The position numbers were made by a program, and so were the translations under genes. The notes below the pieces were generated by a model. That model had not been told where the DNA came from and did no database searches. It worked only from the letters and a program-made list of their open reading frames with translations. Shown here one piece after another: positions 1 through 9,481 of a DNA stretch of 64,000 bases. Origin of the DNA: Bursaphelenchus xylophilus (lineage: Eukaryota; Nematoda; Chromadorea; Rhabditida; Aphelenchoididae); assembly GCA_904066235.2 (NCBI GenBank), contig CAJFCV020000006.1:1116001-1180000 (forward strand), in the 5' to 3' direction. Position 1 is the stretch's first letter. Each line of letters begins with the position of its first letter.

Positions 1-2015
1 GATGGCGCTGATTTCGAAAACGACATTCATTTTTTTTTTGATCTTTACTTTTTTCCTTAAGTAGTACTGTAAAGTAGTAATTTTTTGTTTTTTTTTATAA
101 ATACTCGATGTAAGGGTTTTCGATGGTGCTGATTTCGAAAATCATGTTAACTTTGTCCTCTAATACTATATAGTACTACCTGATACTATGTAGTACGAGG
201 TGAAAATTAGGCCTTTTTGCGTTAGTGGTGTTCTAATGGTGCCTAGTACTGCTATTTTCATCTCGTACTATATAGTATCAGATAGTACTAAATAGCACCA
301 TGTCTTTAAAACGTATTTTTGAAGAGTAGTAAGCATCAAAGCAACACCATTAACGTTCAAAGCCATATTTTCACCTCGTACTACATAATATCATATATAC
401 AGGGTGCGCCAATAAAATCTGGACTAACGTTTTTGCTTGCCCTGCGGGCTGTAACAGTACGAGAACAAAGTGGGCGATTGTGGATACGTGTAATACGTCC
501 AAGAAGCTATCTTTAAAGTTTCAGACAAAATAATCGTCTACGACACTTGTTTTGCCATTATAAGCGCTTACAACTAAGGCGCCTGAAACACGGACCCCAA
601 ATTGGTCAAAAAATGGTTGCGCTATCTTTACCGTTTTATGCTATGGGCTGAAATTTACTTTTTCTGATAGAGCTCCGCGCTGTTTTTATACACTGAAATT
701 GATTTTGCCTCATTATGACAGTTAGGCTTTTTACAGCTCGCCAAAGTTGACTTAAAAACGGGCCCTTTTTCCCGAGAACTTCCGTTAAATCAAAGATTTT
801 TATATAGAAGTTTCCCTGTGTGATTCCAAACATGTTAAGCACCAGAGCTACTTTTGTAAGGATAACCAGAGTCAGCCTAGTCGCCTTTTAAAAAGGATTT
901 TTCCATCTGCTGCCTCTGGGGATGAAATAGTGGCTGTAGGGGCATAATTTACTATATCCTCGCTATTCGAGCGAACTTGGACTAGATATTTCTAAAAGTG
1001 ATTTGGCTACATCAGCATGTATCCAGTATACAACTCTATGTTGATTTTTACGCTCAAGGCCTTTCATACTTGTTGCAAACTGCCAAAACGTCTCAAGTTC
1101 CGAATGACCGTGCCTTGAATTCCCCCCATGAACTTTTATTTATGCAGAAACTGTCCCCTTGTATGTGCGGATTTTCTTTTACACTATAACAATTGGCTAT
1201 GTATACGCTCTGTAATCACGGAATTTTGGAGCAACACGACCTATAATCTGGCGTTGAGATCCTTAAAAACACAAAAATCCAAATTTTTGGGTATTTTTTT
1301 TGTTTCCGCCACCAGCGCCGCCAGATCGGCCACCAACCCTGGTTCCGTAGGCTGTTACAAAGACAACAGCACGTACTTTATATACAATAAATTTGAAGAA
1401 CGTCAGTGACTATTAGCAGAAATAATGGAAGAATTAATATCCCAGTCATCATCTGGAAAAAAAATTTCTGCACCTCCAAAAAGTTTTGATTATTTTTTCA
1501 GTCTTGCAATAGGCATCGACCTGGTCATTACCGTTGCTGTATAGCACGGTTGTTACCCTTTCTAAAAGTGCTAAAAGTTTCCGTTCTCAGGCCATCCGAA
1601 AAAGGCTATATGGAATTTAGTTTTGTCCAGATTTTATTGGCGCACCCTGTATAATACTATATAATACTAGAGGAAAAGTTAACACGGTTTTCGAAAGCAG
1701 CACCATCGAAAACCCTTACATCGAGTATTCATGAAAAAAAATTCAAAAAATTACTACTTTACAGTACTACTTAAGGAAAAAAGTAAGGATCAAAAAAAAA
1801 TAAATGTCATTTTCGAAATCAGCGCCCTCGATTATCCTAATTTCACACTTGCATCGAAGAAAAATAATAATTTTCGGTTTCCCCAGTCGTCTTTTTCCCG
1901 AATCGTCCCAGTTCCGTTTGCAAAATGCCTCAGGCAATTAATTTCTTGGCCATTTGATGTTTGGAATGTTTCGCCGAATTTCATTTGTAAATCCACAGGT
2001 GGAAATTGCCCTTTG
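1..2015. repeat. Foldback element, left copy, interrupted by a TIR transposon
   Basis: Bases 1-155 and about 1670-1835 are inverted copies of one another: both contain the AGTAGTACTGTAAAGTAGTAA block and the GTAAGGGTTTTCGATGG block in opposite orientation. The right arm continues to about 1920 with a segment (TTTCGGTTTCCCCAGTCG) that is also present near 63,260. The centre of the palindrome has been opened by other DNA: 156-399 with several short ATACTATATAGTAC-type inverted pieces, then the TIR element at 400-1649. The left end is cut by the window. The same family forms the intact palindrome at 62,619-63,515. No protein is encoded. Confidence 0.7.
400..1649. mobile_element. Tc1/mariner-like TIR element (degenerate, 1.25 kb)
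   Basis: The ends are perfect inverted repeats of about 25 bp (starting CAGGGTGCGCCAATAAAATC at the left, complement at the right) and are flanked by TA on both sides, as expected for the TA target duplication of the Tc1/mariner superfamily. The 1.25-kb size is that of a full-length mariner element, but I could not find an intact transposase or a recognisable D,D34D motif in any frame, so it is either a decayed copy or a non-autonomous derivative. Beyond the first 25 bp the two ends diverge. Confidence 0.6.
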
Positions 2016-2568
2016 CACTCCTGATTGTTTGGGTGAAGTGAATGGTCGCCTACTTTCAAGGGCTTTTTCTAGAATTTTCATTTTTTTGGGCTTCCGATTT
2101 CGATATTTGTGAAATACAGAGGAAAGTTTTCATTCCGGAAAGTCTCCGGACTGATTTTTGTCACTTGCACTGTGCGAAAACATTTCAATCCGACGACTTT
2201 CCGGAAGAACTAGTACCTAAGCCACCAAGATTTTGACGTGTACGGACCTAAAAATGACCGGCATTTTCTGTAAAGCGCCAGGAAAAATCTCCCTGCAAGA
2301 CTCAGATTTTGAGAAAGCCAGGCACAGCTTCGTTTAATTTCCTAGCTCGCGCTTTGCAGAAACGACCGAGATTTTTAAGTCGAAAGTTGGGAAAAAATGG
2401 ATGGTTTTTTGCGAATTTTGCCATGAAAATTTGAATTCGTATTTCTACCGTAGAGAACGTTTCCACAAAAAATCAATTACTGCTATGTGGCCTTTGAAGT
2501 GTCAAAAAAATCTACGAAAATCTAGGCGTCGCACTTGACGTACTTCCTTGTTAATTGCGCCTAGAGTC
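2016..2568. other. Gene-free spacer with repeat fragments
   Basis: No gene seen. At 2130-2215 there is a fragment of the family that begins with GGAAAGTCGCCGGACTG and runs into CTTGCACTGTGCG (compare 19,735, 24,440, 48,005). At about 2280-2420 there is a fragment of the foldback family with GCTTTGCAGAAACGACCGAG (compare 23,060 and 41,510). Confidence 0.5.
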
Positions 2569-2793
2569 GCGGACCTGATCCAGTGGCAAAAAAAGTACCA
2601 TTTTTGCATCCCGGAAGTATTAAAAATGTAGCAAAATACCTCCCTCTCCAAGTGAAAAAACTCCGATTTCAAAAGCGCGCCCTTCAAAACGGAGTTTTTT
2701 CAGTTGGAGAGGGAGGTATTTTGCTGCATTTTTGATACTTCCCGGTTGCAAAATGGAACGTTTCTTGCCACTCGATCAGGTCCGTCACTGTAG
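2569..2793. mobile_element. Palindromic MITE, family CCTGATCCAGTGGC, copy 1
   Basis: This is a self-complementary element of about 225 bp. The left arm reads GGACCTGATCCAGTGGCAAA, the right arm is its complement, and the arms stay paired through the CCTCCCTCTCCAAGTGAAAA block and the central GCGCGCCC segment. Seven copies occur in the window, intergenic and intronic. The outermost bases resemble ACAGTGG. Confidence 0.8.
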
Positions 2794-3299
2794 TTTCATA
2801 AAAGCCGATGTCCATTTTTGGCTTTCATTGAAATCTTTGCTCATCCGGAGGACTGCTTACCTCACAAATTGAACATCCCTCGGGCGGATTACTCAACGAA
2901 GGGATTTGCTTGCGTCGCACTTCAAAACAGATTATTCGGTGGGGGTGTGGAAGTGTAATATATACGGTGCGTCTGAAAGGAAGAAAGAGACTTTTCCCGA
3001 CGCACGCAGCTCTACGGTATAAATGGAAAGGATGAGAAGCCCGCGAATTGCCGGGGTGGATGACCCAAGCAAAGCGGCATTAGCCGCAAATGGCCTGAGG
3101 GGTCGGACTTCAGGCCAGGGATTTTTTGAATTTTGCTGGGATTTTCCGGAATTATCCGTGATCTACGTAGGCAAATTGGAGGGGTGCAATGGATGACAGG
3201 TTAGAAATTCTTGTTCAAAAGTTGAGAACTAGAGACTAGGCGGGCCAAAAAGTCCATTTCCGCACTGTGCGGGAATCTGCAGGGTCGCAGTGCACCGTG
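2794..3299. other. Gene-free spacer
   Basis: No open reading frame with splice logic or family resemblance was found. Isolated GCACTGTGC-type palindromes lie at 3271 and 3288. The string CTAGGCGGGCC-AAAAGTCC near 3237 recurs near 25,730, so this may be the edge of another dispersed repeat. Confidence 0.4.
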
Positions 3300-3715
3300 A
3301 ATTTTATTTTGGTAAAAGTTCCTTATTCTGGCCACAACTTATAATTTTGCAGAAACTGGTCAGAATTAGCCCAAATTTAGCGTGCAGGCTCTTGTCAATA
3401 CCTGGACAGTGGATTTAGTTAGTGAGGTACCTCCTTTTTTACGTACCACCTTACCCTTCAAAAGCGGCTGCAGCCTGCGATTTTACACTTTATACGACGA
3501 AACATGTCCGGAACTACACTTATTGCCTTCGTATAGAACTAAATGAGTCGTCAGAGCCTTCGTAGGTACCCTTAAAACTATAGAGCTTTTATACAACTTT
3601 AGTTCCCAAGCTTGGACGCAGTTCGCGGAGTACCCTTGTTGTGGCCAGAATAAGGAACGTTTTCCTTTATTGCTCGCCGTGTTGTTCGCACGACGGCGCA
3701 CTGTGCAGACATGTC
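3300..3715. mobile_element. TIR element with GTTCCTTATTCTGGCCACAAC ends, copy 1
   Basis: The left end (AAGTTCCTTATTCTGGCCAC) and the right end (GTGGCCAGAATAAGGAAC) are inverted repeats around about 350 bp of unique sequence that includes TTTTTTACGTACCACCTTAC. A second copy, in the same order and about 85-90% alike by eye, lies at 27,408-27,812. No coding capacity, so it is non-autonomous. Confidence 0.7.
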
Positions 3716-3841
3716 ATGACTTTTTGGCCGAAAGGTCCAAAAGTCGCATCTCAGTTTTTGTCCCAAAAATCGATGTAGACCTATCGTGAATAAAGAAAGT
3801 TTTGCCTATATACTCGATGGAGACCTAGCAACAACTCTCGG

Positions 3842-4402
3842 CGTACGAAATGAATTTACAATGGTTGTGACTTATGATTTAGATGGAGAGCAAGAACTTT
3901 AAAAGTACGACTCTCGGATTTTGATGACACTCAAATTAACAAGAGAAGTACCCAAGTCTGACGCTCAGATTTTCTTTAAATTTTGTTTGTTCAAAAGGGC
4001 TTCTAATTGCATCCGGGAGGCATTTCGAATACTCCAAATTCCTTCCTCCCCGGCTGAAAATAGCGTTCATCTGAAGAAAGAGCGAGAAAGTTGCCGGTTT
4101 GGTGAGAAAAGAGAAGGAAAAACTTTCTTCTTTCCAAAACGGCAACTTTCTCGTCCTCTCTTCGAAAGAGCGCTATTTCCGGACAGAGAAAGAGGTATTT
4201 GGAGGTATTCGGAATGCCTCCCGGATGCAATTAGAAGCCCTTTTGACCATACAAATTTAAAGAAAATCTGAGCGTCACACTTGGATGCTTCCCTTGTTAA
4301 TTTGGGCAAAATGTCATCAAAATCCGAGCGTCGTACTTTTAAAAGTTCTTTCTCTCCCATGTAAATCATAAGTCACACCATTGTAAATTCATTTCGTACG
4401 TC
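3842..4402. repeat. 560-bp foldback element
   Basis: The left arm begins CGTACGAAATGAATTTACAA and the right arm ends with its complement; pairing extends inwards through the GGGAGGCATTTCGAATA region to a small centre near 4120. The inner part (AAGTCTGACGCTCAGATTTTC) resembles the ends of the foldbacks at 41,400 and 47,459, so it may be a compound of two families. Open frames on both strands here are by-products of the palindrome. Confidence 0.7.
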
Positions 4403-4530
4403 GAATACGCCCTGCATAAACGAATAAGACCTTTGATTTTACACCTGAATATTATTTTCCCCTTTTCGTTTGTTTTTTTCTAAAATGCTTCGTTTTTCAA
4501 ATGAAAAATTGCAGAAAACTATAAAATCCA

Positions 4531-7145
4531 ATGGATTTCAATCATCATTCGGACGAAACGGATCGATTATTGTATATCATTTTGATCATAGTGGAAGTCA
4601 CCGGGTATATTGTTCATTTCCTGCTGGGAACGTATTTCGTATGGCATATCCGGAATATCACACTGATTCATGCGAATTTGAGGATCGTTTTGGTGAGTTG
4701 ATTTCTTCGCCTTTGCACAGTGCATTTCGAACTTTTCACACAGTGCCAACTACGCAAATTTCAGTGTGTAAAAGTGACGCAATATTTCTTCATGGCATTT
4801 GGTCGTATCGGCGACCTAATCAACACATCCACTGAGAAATCGCTCTATTTGACCAATTTTCTCTGTCTAATCTTCAAATTCAATCATGATGCGGGCATGA
4901 TCATCACCATGCTGTGTCCGTTGTGGGTGGCGGCCGAGCGAATCTGCGCGACCATGATGATCAAAACGTACGCCGATCGCACAGCGAATGTGGGAATTTG
5001 GCTGGCGCTGGGGACGGTAAGAAAACGCGCGATTGCCATACACAATTTGGGGTTTTCTAACCATTTTTGATCAAAAATCGATATAATTTGTAACTTTTTG
5101 GTCAAAAACAAGTCTATCTCGATAAAAGATGACTCTAAGTTACGTAAAATGCCTTCTAAATTATACCACGACGATAATTTCTCCTATATTTTAAAGAAAT
5201 TTTCCCATTTGTAATCTTTTTTATACACTGGGGGCCTGATCCAGTGGCAAAAAACGTACCATTTTGCATCCAGGAAGCATCAAAAAATGTGGCAAAATAC
5301 CTCCCTCTCCAAGTGAAAAAAAACTCCGATTTCAAAAGCGCGCCCGCTCTTTTTTTGAGGAAAAAGAGGGCGCCTTCAAAACGAAGTTTTTTCACTTGGA
5401 AAGGGAAGCATTTTGCCACATTTTTGACACTTCCCAGATGCAAAATGGTACCTTTTTTGCCACTGGATCAGGTCCCCCACTGTAGAAGATTTTAAACTTT
5501 TTTGCCACAAAATATGGACTAAAGTAATATCAAAAATTTTCAGCACATCTTCGCTTTTACCCTTGCCGGTTTTGGCATCTACTACGACCTGAATTATCAT
5601 GTTTTCGATCTCGATGGATCAACCGGCTCCTGCCAAGTTACCCACCTCCACCCGGCGCTGATCCCCGTTCTGTGGGCGATGGTCGGAATTATCTTCACCA
5701 TAGCTGCTGTTGTAAGTTTATTATCAGTCTGTCGGGAAAATAATGTAGATTCGTCAGGCCTTGGAATCGCCCATCAATTTCGCTACGACAAATCCACATT
5801 ATTTTCCCGACCAACTGACAGTGCCCAATTTTTTAAACGGAATCTTTTTTATAATATCATTTTTACAGTGGGGGACCTGATCCAGTGGCAAAAAACGTAC
5901 CATTTTGCATCGGGGAAGGATCAAAAATGTGGCAAAATGTTTCCCTCCACAAGTGAAAAAACTTTGTTTTGAGGGGCGCGCTTTTGAAATCGGAGTTTTT
6001 TCACTTGGAGAGGGAAGCATTTTGCCACATTTTTGATACCTCCCAGATGCAAAATGTTACGTTTTCTGCCACTGGATCAGGTTCCCCGCTGAATCTCTAA
6101 CGCAATTTAAGATCCTAGTCTTCCTCTACCAACACAATATCAAAATGAAAGCCATCAAATTGTCGACCAATCTGACAGCTCGTTATCAATATTCGGAGAA
6201 CGTGCGGACTCTTCGCTTCTTGGTGCCGGCTTTTGTCGGTCTGGGATCATTAAACCTATTGGCTGCGCTCACAATACCGTACATCTACATCAAGTTTGCG
6301 CAAGGACAGGATGTGCAGTTGATGTATCAGGTAAAAACAAAAAAAACAATACAACTTTTTGGCCATTTCCGACAAACAGGTCACAATGAGATCCCGAATT
6401 TGCCATCAAAAAGCATCGGAGAGGCAGAAAGAACGCGTAACTTCTCATCTTTATGTCGCTGCAATCCCTTTTGATGTAAAAGTGGTCCGCGAAGTTCTCG
6501 TCTTTTAATTTTGCTGCTGGGTCGAATTTCGGTGCAAAAATGGGTTAACGGTGATTTTGAAAAATCAGTGCCGACGAAAATTAAAGTGTCCAATGATTTT
6601 TCAAAATCAATGTCAACCCATTTTTGCAACGAAATTGCAGCAAAAATAAAAGCTGAGAACTTCTGTGGCCACCTTTACATCAAAAGGTATCGCAGCGACA
6701 CAGAGATGAGAAGTTACGCGTTCTTTCTGCCTCTCTGATGCTTTTGATGGCAAATTCGGGATCTCATTGTGACCTGTTTGTTGGAAATGACCAAAAAGTT
6801 GTATTGTTTTTACTAATCAACTGAAAATTTCAGGCCTTATACCTTATCCCAGTTGGATATGGTGTCTACTTTATAATCTACGTGTTCTTCAAGTACGAAG
6901 TCCTCCGAAAAGCCCTCAAAAAAGACCTTGCAAAGATTTTGCCATGCTTTTTCCGCGAAAAGGTCAAGGTTCGACCCAACCCGGAGGCAATGTATGGAAA
7001 TGACGTGGACAAGACCACCGACTTGTACTGGAAACAATTCGATAATGCGTGGCAAAAAGGTCCGGCCGAGGAAAAGAAACAGCTCACACGTTCTAATTCC
7101 GCGATGCTCAAGCTGAGCAAACCTCCGAGGAAGGCAATAAAATAG
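4531..7145 (+). CDS. Sre-type seven-transmembrane chemoreceptor
   Basis: Five exons, 4531-4692, 4765-5016, 5544-5711, 6112-6330 and 6834-7145, all joined in phase 0, give 370 residues. The start is the ATG that opens a hydrophobic first segment (LLYIILIIVEVTGYIVHFLL) followed by HIRNITLIHANLRIVL, an Sre/Sra-like first loop. Exon 2 has AAERICATMMIKTYADRT, the conserved end of the third membrane segment in the Sre class; exon 4 has the ARYQYSENVRTLRFLVP segment typical of the fifth and sixth helices. The C-terminal tail is basic and hydrophilic. Sre proteins are nematode G-protein-coupled receptors, generally of chemosensory neurons; the ligand cannot be inferred. Introns 2, 3 and 4 each contain an inserted palindromic element. 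The gene converges on the snapin-like gene 268 bp downstream. Confidence 0.85.
5226..5485. mobile_element. CCTGATCCAGTGGC MITE, copy 2 (in intron 2 of the Sre gene)
   Basis: It has the same palindromic structure as the copy at 2569. The arms are joined by a longer centre that includes GCTCTTTTTTTGAGGAAAAA. It lies wholly inside the chemoreceptor intron. Confidence 0.85.
5724..5820. mobile_element. Short MITE, family TCTGTCGGGAAAATAATG, copy 1
   Basis: The left end CAGTCTGTCGGGAAAATAAT and the right end ATTATTTTCCCGACCAACTG are imperfect inverted repeats of about 25 bp around a centre with ATTCGTCAGGCCTTGGAAT. A dozen copies of this family occur in the window. Confidence 0.75.
5866..6090. mobile_element. 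CCTGATCCAGTGGC MITE, copy 3 (in intron 3 of the Sre gene)
   Basis: This is a complete palindromic copy, 46 bp downstream of the TCTGTCGGG element and just upstream of the acceptor for exon 4. Confidence 0.85.
6345..6811. repeat. 467-bp inverted repeat filling intron 4 of the Sre gene
   Basis: The left arm starts AAACAATACAACTTTTTGGC and the right arm ends with its complement. The arms also share the block CACAATGAGATCCCGAATTT (and its complement near 6750) and a GTAACTTCTCATCT block. It occupies almost the entire intron and is not seen elsewhere in the window. Confidence 0.75.
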
Positions 7146-7413
7146 AATTTTGCTAAAATTTATATTACACTTGACGTCTCCATGCATTTTGAAAAATTTC
7201 TTTATATTCACTTGAAAATGGGTAAATAAACTTCCGCTAATCAAGCGCAGCCGCTCTCCACTCTGGAGAATTTATAAGCACAAGCTATAAAACGGTAATA
7301 TACAGGTTTGTGGCACATTATTAGTAATACATATTAGGTAGCGTATATCACATGAAGAATATAATCTTGAAGAGACCGAAATACCAATTAAAACTCCCTG
7401 AGGCTTTGCCAAA

Positions 7414-8185
7414 TTACTCCTCCGACCCCTCAGCCACTTTACTCTCCTGTTCTGTAGGCGTTACGACCCCATCCGTCTTGGACTGCTTCTGTTTGAACGT
7501 TTCTCTAGCTATTTGACGTTGTAAATGGGTCATTTTCTCGTGCATCACTTGAATCCGACTCTGAACGTTGTATATCCTCTTCGTGCTGTCGTCTAGTCGT
7601 CGGACGTAGTCTCCCAGATCAAACGGCATTTGCTTTTCGTCCAGGATCTCTTTCAGGTCTGGAAATAGGAAGTGTAACATAAATTTGAATACAATCGCCG
7701 GAGAATTCTAAAAATCAACAAAGAAAAAGAAAGGAACTTACATTCGGAGAGCTTCTGGATATTTTCACCTAAATGAATCTGACTTTTACGGGTTTCTTTG
7801 ACTTGGGCATCAAGGGTTTGGAGAGCAGGTCGAACAATGTCCATTATACCTGTAACAAGAATAATTTTGAGAGTAAATCAAACAGAAGAGCTCGGAGACG
7901 TCTTCGGTCTTCCCTGCGACACAAAACACTTTCTTCTTTAAAGAAATTCAACTAGAATTATTTATGCTATGCACCGCCTAAAATAAGGTCAGATTTCATA
8001 GTTAAACTCATTGAGATTATAGCAGATACCACTAAAATACAAGAACACATACTCTTCTTGTATTCATTCCACATTTCATCAATATTTACCTAAATTACAA
8101 AACTTTCTAGCAAGAACATTACTTTACCTTCACTAATATCATTTCCACCTCCAATTGCGGGTTCTGGATTCCCAGGCTTTGCCAT
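7414..8185 (-). CDS. Snapin-like BLOC-1 subunit
   Basis: Three exons on the minus strand, 8128-8185, 7742-7849 and 7414-7658, give 136 residues, the same length as vertebrate snapin. The reading frame closes (phases 1 and 1). After a short Gly/Pro-rich start comes a helical region: residues 22-55 have the spacing of the first snapin helix (long L-D-x-V, R-K-S-Q pattern), and residues 62-105 contain PFDLGDYVRRLDDSTKRIYN, which matches the D-L-x-x-Y-V-K-K-L block of snapin. Snapin is a small coiled-coil protein of the BLOC-1 complex and binds SNAP-25; it acts in lysosome-related organelle and synaptic-vesicle traffic. The tail (SKTDGVVTPTEQ) is non-conserved. Family assignment rests on pattern and length only; another small BLOC-1 or kinetochore-type coiled coil is the main alternative. 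Confidence 0.6.
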
Positions 8186-8710
8186 TTATTAGAAAAAACG
8201 TCAGAAAACAACAAAAAATAGTTTCTACATCCAAGACCGACGAAAAATTATGGAAATCCATTAAATCAATAAGAATTGAGGCGAAATGTCAATATTGATC
8301 AAAAATAAAAAGTGAAAGAAATGCAGATTTTACCCGAAAAAAGCAGATTTACATAAAATAGAGAGAGATTCATCTGAGAATGCAACAAAAAAAAGAGGTC
8401 CTGAGAACTGGCGAAAAATTCAAAGATTGTCAATTACAATATAAAAAGTTAGAGGAGGCAACAAAAATATATTGAATACATCAAGATTAGGAGATGCAGT
8501 AGAACAAATAGGCGATACTCGTTGAATAATATTACTTAGAGTCCGGTTTTCCAATTGTACGGCATATTGGGGACTTTCGAATCTAAAACAACAAAAATCA
8601 TGAGCTGAAGCAGACCTAAAAACCTTGCAAAATGCCCGAAATTTTTTTACCATGGAGATTCACGTCACCTCCACAGTAAAAAATTCAAAAACGCCAAAAA
8701 AAAGACCGAA
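8186..8710. other. Spacer between snapin-like gene and tRNA-Val
   Basis: A 77-codon minus-strand frame (8420-8653) contains a plausible splice acceptor near 8581, but I found no family resemblance and no convincing start or donor, so no gene is called. The rest is AT-rich. Confidence 0.3.
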
Positions 8711-8783
8711 TGATCCCGGCCGGGTTCGAACCGGCGACCTTCTGCGTGTAAGGCAGACGTGATAACCACTACACCACGAGACC
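8711..8783 (-). tRNA. tRNA-Val (anticodon UAC)
   Basis: A 73-nt cloverleaf is seen on the minus strand. The acceptor stem GGTCTCG pairs with CGGGATC, the D arm contains TGGTGTAGTGG (A box), the anticodon stem TCTGC/GCAGA encloses CTTACAC (anticodon TAC), and the T arm GCCGGTTCGAACCCGGC contains a perfect B box. The discriminator is A. No intron. The large palindrome at 8800 starts 17 bp upstream of the 5' end. Confidence 0.95.
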
Positions 8784-8799
8784 ACTGGCCGGCCGCTCT

Positions 8800-9445
8800 C
8801 TTGCTCTTCTTTTAGTGGGTTGGAACGCACAGTGCACACGATTTCCCTGCGATTCGACTTCCAAACGGCTATTTTTGGACAAAAATAGACAAAAGGTGGG
8901 GGTAAAATAGCAAAAGTGTGTCAAGGAGGACTCTAAACTTTCCTTCAAAACAATACAGGGTGTCCAGAGAAATTTTACGGAAAGTTTTTGCCGATTTCTA
9001 GACGCTCAGCCAAGACATTCAAAAAATTCTTTTTGCAGTAGAAAAAAGACGGCGGGTTTTGCCCAAAAAACTGTTTTCGCCGCTAACGCGGAACGTACTG
9101 TATTCGGCGGAGACTTTTGATTGTTTTTTTGATCTCCGTCATACAGTACGTTCCGCGTTGGCGGCGAAAAAAGTTTTTTAGGCAAAACATCACCCTCCTC
9201 TTTCTACTGCAAAAAGAATTTTTTGAATGTCTTGGCCGAGCGTCTAGAAATTGGCAAAAACTTTCCGTGAAATTTCTCTGGACACCCTGTATTATTTTGA
9301 AGGAAAGTTTAGAGTCCTCCTTGACACACTTTTGCTACTTTACCCCACCTTTTGTCTATTTTTGTCCAAAAATAACTGTTTGGAAGTCGGATTGTAGGGA
9401 AATCGTATGCACTGTGCATTCCAACCCACAAAAAGAAGAGCAAGG
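8800..9445. repeat. Large palindrome upstream of tRNA-Val, with a MITE at its centre
   Basis: The outer arms (CTTGCTCTTCTTTTAGTGGG at the left, complement at 9431-9445) pair over about 150 bp on each side and include a GCACAGTGC-type palindrome and the block CTAAACTTTCCTTCAAAA. At the centre sits a second palindrome, 8956-9289, flanked by TA. The outer arms therefore seem to be an older foldback whose centre received a TA-inserting element. Confidence 0.75.
8956..9289. mobile_element. Palindromic MITE with CAGGGTGTCCAGAG ends, TA flanked
   Basis: The ends CAGGGTGTCCAGAGAAATTT and its complement are perfect or nearly so, with TA on both sides (8954-8955 and 9290-9291), the signature of a Tc1/mariner-class non-autonomous element. 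The arms run about 150 bp to a short loop near 9115. Confidence 0.8.
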
Positions 9446-9481
9446 CGACCGGAACAAAAATTATTCAGAATCGCTTGAAGC

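Noticed and set aside
400..1649. Active mariner transposase
   Set aside because: TIRs and TA flanks are there, but no intact or recognisable transposase frame was found in the 1.25 kb.
8420..8653. 77-codon minus-strand frame between snapin-like gene and tRNA-Val
   Set aside because: One plausible acceptor but no donor, start or family match; left as spacer.
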